A stretch of 64,000 nt of DNA from Agarophyton chilense (taxonomy: Eukaryota > Rhodophyta > Florideophyceae > Gracilariales > Gracilariaceae). The notes below the pieces were generated by a model. That model did not search any database. It was not told where the DNA came from and was given only the letters and a program-made list of their open reading frames with translations. Of the stretch, positions 58,839-64,000 are shown one piece after another (the stretch's first letter is position 1; each line of letters starts with the position of its first letter). Both the position numbers and the translations under genes were made by a program. The DNA lies in NCBI GenBank assembly GCA_030374765.1, contig JARGXX010000079.1:744001-808000 (forward strand), given 5' to 3'.

Positions 58839-60012
58839 CTAACCAAAATACTTATCTGAACTCTTCGTCCCAGACACATCGCTACAATCGATGTTCAATA
58901 TTCCGGTAAACAATGTTAGCTGTAGTGCATCTGTTAAACAGCTATCCTTCTTATTCAGGGGATCAGCTGGATTTACAGAGCCGGGAATCCATGAGATCGA
59001 GTCTACAGTTCCAGTTTCAAACTCAAATCTAATGCTGCTGACATCACCTCTGATTGACTTGTCGATGGAATTTTTCTGCGTAGACATCGACGTGAACAAG
59101 TCTTTGGAATCCACTAGAATTCTCAGCTTAAGTTCCATGTCCATTAGTTCTCGATAGGCGTTCCTGACATTCTTCCCTTCATCTATCCCTTCTTCTGCCG
59201 TAAAAATCTCTGCAGCTGGCACACTTTTCACTGGGCGCTTTGCCTTGTGTGACATCCAGGAGACAACATGGTAGATTGCATTCTTATGCATCTTGCCTAT
59301 CAATAGGCCAGTTATAATTCCCAGTTGCCCAACATCATCGATACGAGATGCATCAGAGAATACGACAATACTGAGCTCGTAGTCAGCTTTGTCACTTGGC
59401 CTTGGATAAAGGATAACGGTGCATAGCTTCTTAAGCTTTCTGACAGTGTTGATTTTTTCAATCAAGTGACTCACGCAGATTTCAGGTGCTTTCTGTTGAA
59501 TGTAACTGCTATAGAATGAGCACAGCGGTGAAGCAGCAGTCCCTATCCAGCTTAATGAGCTGTTGATTGATGCAAATGCAGACTTCTCAATCTTGTTGAG
59601 GCTTGCTGAAGACCCTTTTCGTCGTGGACGCGAGATAGGATATTCCATGACACCTTCAAGCTTTTCTTTGGCGTTTGTCTCGATGGTGAAGTCACTGTTT
59701 TGGATGGTATTAATTCCAAAGAACCGTAGTTTTCCTGGGCCATTGTTGATGACGCCAAACTTCAACTTATCATTGAAGGCTTCTAGGAACCTTTTTGCAC
59801 GGTCTCCTTCGCCAGCCACCGTGAGATCATCTACGATTTTGGCTACTATCAGAATTCTCTTTCTGGTAGAAGAGCTGCGGTATGTATGCAGACTGTGAGA
59901 GGCCAATTTGTCGCATCACGGTGTCAGACGCATTCTGCCACTTCGCGTTGGCATTCACCAATCCATAGGCAGCATCCAAGAGTAGCTAAACATGAGTAGA
60001 CTTCATTCTACT
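58839..60012 (-). pseudogene. Copia-2 RT C-terminus and RNase H
   Basis: The minus strand reads RILIVAKIVDDLTVAGEGDR, in which VDD is the RT catalytic motif, then LRFFGINTIQ, a linker, SLSWIGTAASPLCSFYSSYI, and an RNase H region with IVVFSDASRI (catalytic Asp), VPAAEIFTAEEGIDEGK (Glu), LRILVDSKDLF (Asp) and WIPGSVNPADPLNK. The main frame (58839-59906) is open, but its 5' join to the RT N-terminus needs a frameshift near 59907-60012. Confidence 0.7.
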
Positions 60013-60933
60013 TTATTTGGGTGGCCTTACGTATACATCCCTCTGTGTCTCTCCCGTTTGTAGAAAAGCAGCTGGTACGTCGGCCTTGTGTAGCGTCCAG
60101 CCATGAAGCGACGCTATCGATTCCAGGATGCGCAGACCGGTAGGAGGACAAGTTGCACAGTCTTTGCTAAGCTTATCTTTCATGTCATTCTCATTGCCAT
60201 GCGGTGCGATACTTGCTTTAAGTTTCAGGGACCCGTCGTCATTATGTTTGATCTTATATAGGGTATGACTACTTATTATGTTGGAGCCGGGCGGAACGAC
60301 CCGGCGAAACACTGGCTTAACAGTTGTGAGGAAGCTGTCTTCTTCTTTGGTGTACGCATTGTGCATTGAATACTGATCAAACCCTTGCGCCTGATGCTGA
60401 AGGAAAGGCTTGTTTCCGAAGTTATCAAGCATTGATTTGAGTACTTTGTCTTCTTTGCTTTCCACTTCCAGTGGCACAACCACTTGGCTTGAGCTGGCAG
60501 ACAAGCTATCAGTGTAGTTCCTAACTTCCTTTGTCATATCCAGCACTTCAGTTTCACCATCGTCGTAGTATAGATTGACATGCCCTTCCGTAGCTTCAGA
60601 GTGTACAGTCCCCGGGTAATAGGTTTTGTCAAGAGGCCAGAAGACCTCGACCCTATCTCCAACGTTGGAATTGTTCCCATAGTCATCACCATCAAAGTTG
60701 GCATCGAAGCCATGAGAGTCAGCATCATCTCGGCTGTGCTCGGTCTCATTGATGATTGGTAGTACTGGCTCAATGTCATTAGTTTTGCTGATGGCATCCA
60801 GGCCATCTTGTACGAGCTTTGAGAAGCTAATATCTGAAAGTGACAACCGAGTGTCTTCAAAGGCAGCTGTCATCTCTCTGCTATTTTTACCTGGCACCGT
60901 GATGGAGCGTGCCAGTGTGTCGACCGATGTCAC
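60013..60933 (-). pseudogene. Copia-2 linker with Tudor-like domain and RT N-terminus
   Basis: A 306-codon frame. Its middle reads NVGDRVEVFWPLDKTYYPGT, VHSEATEGHVNLYYDDGETE and VLDMTKEVRNY, the pattern of a Tudor-like barrel ('G--V-V-WP-D--+Y-G-V------V-YDDG'). It continues with the copia RT entry (SHTLYKIKHNDDGSLKLKAS, ILESIASLHGWTLHKADVPA, FLQTGETQRDVYVRPPK). The Tudor-like segment sits where copia elements normally have an unstructured integrase-RT linker. No ATG of a separate gene is implied; it is part of the polyprotein. Family call is by pattern only. Confidence 0.6.
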
Positions 60934-60975
60934 TGTCTTCGGGGTGGATCAATGACCCTTTTTCTCTTTGTCCTT

Positions 60976-63072
60976 CTAGATGAAGACCTCTACAGTGTCT
61001 CCAGTCGATATGGGTACTTCGGTGATCGACTTTGAACTGAGAATCCGTGCTAAGTTTCTTCGAGCAATGAACTGGTCTCTTGCTTCAATTATTTCAGCAG
61101 GAATGGAGGTGTCAATTGGCTTATTTCCCACATGTTTCGTGAACCCTTTTGCCGATATGAATGCAGAGAGTTGGTCGTTACCGAAGAGATCGTTGGAGAT
61201 GGTCACAGATTTGTAGGCCGATAGAATAGGATCAAAATTGTCGCCAGCCTCGATTCTATTGCGTTTTTAGCTTGGCGGCGGGGTGCAACCGGGTGCAGGG
61301 GTATTCAGAGCGAGTCACAATAATTTCGAAATGCGCCTAACATGAGGGCTTTGTCGCCGCGTATGGCATCGGGTTACCAGAAAGCCGACACCCAACTTGC
61401 TTCAAATGCTATGACCGCTTCTTGAGGAGCAGTTGTTGACACAACGTAGGCTGTGGAGTATCTTGACACCAGATCCATAATGTGCAAAAGACACAATTGA
61501 TCTAAGAACAAGTGATCGACGCACACTACGTCATTGAATGACTTCGAGAGAGTGCTTATTGACACTTTCCGAGTTGGTGGAGGAACTGCAGTTGATCGAC
61601 AGGCTGTGCAGCTAGCCACGATGTCAGCAACATACATTGCAACCGGATGGTTCCATAGACCATTGCGTTGCAACAGCAGCTTGAAGTCACTGAAACATGC
61701 ATGTTCGCAGACATGTTTGTGGACTTTATCCAGAATGACCTTGACATCAGACTAAGGTGACTTTTCAAGGGTCACAGCCAATAGACAGTACAAAGTAGAA
61801 TCTAGGTACTTTGTCGAAGAGGTGAACTTCTCAACCGGAATGTAACTGAGGAAGCCTACGTCGATCATGGATATCGAATCAGGCTCTCCAGCAATGTTGA
61901 AACACAGTGCATTGCGTCCGAGATGCACGATGTTGGCCTTACGGGTGACATTTCTACCGATCACCCATTGCGAGGATCCTTCCAAAACTAGATGGGTGAT
62001 CTCGATGACGGCCCAATTGTCTGATGTGGCCGTAAGGATTACTGAGCCAAGGATTCTTCGTTGTGGGCTCGCATATTGGCCAGTGCCATACTGCCATCTG
62101 GTATGTCCTTCTAAGGAGTAATAAGTCCGGTCCAGCGTGTCATCAGCAGGAACGCCGAGTTATTGCGACAGTAGTCGAAATTCCACTTGGCCGATTGCCT
62201 AGTATGGTGCGCCGTCGTCTACAAGAGGACCAAGTTTTTCGGGTACAGAACCAACATTAACAGTGGCTGTAGAGTAGACGAGGGAGGCTGAATTAAATGA
62301 CATCGTATTGTTGCCATATCTTGTGGCCTTGGTGTCACCGTCAGCGCCAGAACGACCTTGTGTCGATGATACAGAAGCATCGAAACTTCTTTCATGGGGT
62401 GGTAAGGACCCGTCGGGGTTACAGTTTCTCTTCCAGTGACCATACTTGCCGCAATTGTCGCAGGGATACTTCATCGTAGGTGACAGTCCCTTTGAGCGAT
62501 TACGGTCATTGATTCTATAGTTGCGAGGCGGAATCCGAGCAGCACTCGCAGACAGAGGTTGAACATTGGACGAAGTAGTCAGTACGGGATTGTGAACATC
62601 ATCACACTGGCGCAACACCGACGCTATGTTTTCGTACTAAACGGTATTCAGGAAGTCCGTTGTGGTGGCCTCCTGTGTCAACGTTGTGTCTGTTGATGTA
62701 GCCGCCAATACGGAGACACGTTGTCCGTTCTCAACCGCCGAGTTTGCCAGGAGCATGAACGCGGTGAGGGCTTTGGGGAGTTTGGCCGTTTTTGATTGGG
62801 CATTGAACTTGGATGCCTGGGCGTCGAATCTTAGTTCGAAATTCCTGACGGATTCATTCGTGGCCCGCTTAACTTGAAGCAGACGAATAAAGTTAGCATA
62901 GACTTCACTGACAACCGAGAGAGAATCTCGTTTGTAAATAGCTTTAACTATCGATTCTGCACCAGTATCCGAGGCCAAGTCGGTATCTGGGATTGCAGAG
63001 CACAAGTCTCTCGCCCTGCCGTACAGTTGAGACTTCAACATAATCCCTCGCAAGGCTACAGAGATCTTATTA
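60976..63072 (-). pseudogene. Copia-2 Gag, protease and integrase fragments
   Basis: Read from 63072: Gag helices (LKSQLYGRARDLCSAIPDTD, VYANFIRLLQVKRATNESVR, FELRFDAQASKFNAQSKTAK), a CCHC knuckle CDNCGKYGHWKRNC, a protease motif LGPLVDDGAPYS, protease C-terminal residues SSQWVIGRNVTRKANIVHLG, then integrase: zinc-region Cys pair CTACRST, core VVCVDHLFLDQLCLLHIMD and LVSRYSTAYVVS, and a C-terminal stretch FIARRNLARIL. Stops or shifts separate these parts. The Gag N-terminus is missing beyond the LTR insertion at 63073. Confidence 0.65.
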
Positions 63073-63986
63073 TGTAGAGCAACGCCCAGTCAGGGGATAC
63101 TTGAAGATGCAACTCATAGAATGAGGATTGAACCCTCCGAGGGTTATGATTATGATCCCCTCTAAGGTGTGCTGAGGTGGCACTGTTTTCTGGTTATATT
63201 TTGCCTATAAGCGAAAATTCGGATGGCCCATGGTTGGATTGGCCCCGTGATACACGTGGCTTAATTTTGGCACCGATTTTCGGATATTTGTAGAACGTTG
63301 GACTTTTGGGCCCTGACAGTTGGATCTCCACGTGTATGGCCCTGAGCAGGTGTGCACTACTGTAGAGTTTAGTTAGTGGGCCCTACTTAGGGAGATGAGA
63401 TCTGACAGTCCGAAGCTCAGAGTAAATGGTAACCAAGGTTGGTCTTCGATACCTCTAGAGGTTCTTCGTCGCCATCGTTTCGGCCTTACAACCCGGAACG
63501 GGCCCTGGTTAGCAACGCCTGCGTAGGGACACGACTCCACTTGGAGAGTGCCCACGTTTGGGTTCCGTGCAACCACCCTCTTGGGACCGCTCAGACGACC
63601 TGCGTGCACGATACCCCGTGGGGGTTCTGCTTACTTGTTGCGTGCTTTTTGTGTTTCCTTTCGAGGACAGGTTTTCGCCCCTGTATTGGGTTTCTTTTGT
63701 TGTTTAGCCCCTTTTCTGGTTCTCGGGTCCGGTGCCTGTTAGTGCCCGACCCTCGCCCCGTTTTTCCTCTTCGCCGGATTTTCCCCCATTCTTTGGGATA
63801 CCCATACCCATTCCCGATCCAACGGTTTCTACCCCTCCCCTCCGTCGGTACTGCCGGAATCCCCCGTGGGAGTTACACCCCACACTACGGGTGGAACGGA
63901 GGGCTCTGTCTCTGAGTCTGCCTCCCCCAGGGAGCAAGGCTTCGAACACCTTGAGAGCACTTCCCGTCGCCGGGTTTTGCTCCACA
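63073..63986 (+). repeat. 5' LTR of an LTR element continuing past the window
   Basis: 914 bp, TGTAGAGC...GCTCCACA, same family as the solo LTR at 14131-15042 (inverted). It begins inside the Gag region of Copia-2. A primer-binding site follows it, so internal sequence should continue beyond 64000. Confidence 0.88.
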
Positions 63987-63988
63987 AG

Positions 63989-64000
63989 TGGTCTCCCGAC
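63989..64000 (+). other. Primer-binding site of the element at the window end
   Basis: TGGTCTCCCGAC, 2 nt after the LTR end, identical to the primer-binding site of Chromo-1. Confidence 0.65.

Larger units (their letters stand above)
58839..63072 (-). mobile_element. Copia-2: older copia-like retrotransposon with Tudor-like insert
   Basis: Minus-strand remnants in the order Gag (63072-62199), protease (about 62260-61752), integrase (about 61751-60976), a linker with a Tudor-like fold and the RT N-terminus (60933-60013), and the RT C-terminus and RNase H (59906-58839). The RVT_2-type RT placed after integrase defines Ty1/copia organisation. Reading phases differ between segments, so frameshifts have accumulated. 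Its 5' end is cut by the insertion of an LTR element at 63073. Confidence 0.7.

Overview
The window is nuclear DNA of a eukaryote, most likely a multicellular red alga (a Chondrus-like florideophyte). This is inferred from four things: compact genes with few, short GT-AG introns; predicted organelle presequences carrying an N-terminal Phe-Val motif (RNB exonuclease, coproporphyrinogen-oxidase-like gene, UvrB); a secreted hedgehog-type Hint protein; and large nested fields of LTR retrotransposons. The species is not proven by the sequence.

Layout. 1-1169: start of a minus-strand RNB-family exoribonuclease that runs off the window. 2577-3399: Harbinger-type transposase pseudogene. 3400-28330: a nested transposon field. 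A decayed Ty3/gypsy chromovirus (Gypsy-1, minus strand) carries an antisense accessory reading frame and was split by a Plavaka/CACTA-like DNA transposon (9759-13941, 17-bp terminal repeats, CAG target duplication) and by a solo LTR (14131-15042). It abuts a second LTR element (16047-25187) that has gag, a -1 frameshift site, protease and a chromodomain but no reverse transcriptase core or integrase. Next comes a DIRS-like element (25188-28330), itself hit by a solo LTR with a perfect 5-bp target duplication.

28839-51849 is a gene island: a coproporphyrinogen III oxidase-like protein (3 exons), a multi-span membrane protein, a full-length UvrB, a small MGC-type potentially lipidated protein, a HORMA-domain protein, a JmjN/JmjC/C5HC2 histone demethylase, a SnRK/CIPK-like kinase, a Hint protein, a bL25-family ribosomal protein, RPL17 (uL22), SEN54, RAD6 and tRNA-Gly(GCC). 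Most are single-exon. The introns found are 58-249 bp.

52557-64000 is a second transposon field: a nearly complete Ty1/copia element with 140-bp LTRs and one gag-pol frame broken only by three stop codons; an older copia-like element with a Tudor-like domain between integrase and reverse transcriptase; and the 5' LTR and primer-binding site of a further LTR element that continues past the window, of the same family as the solo LTR at 14131.

The host genes are housekeeping functions (RNA decay, haem synthesis, DNA repair, chromatin, translation, tRNA splicing, ubiquitination) and show no operon-like functional clustering. The least conventional material is the palindromic-module array at 12560-13194, the antisense frame at 4310-6391, the RT-less chromodomain element with its frameshift signal, and the altered active regions of UvrB and the coproporphyrinogen-oxidase-like protein.
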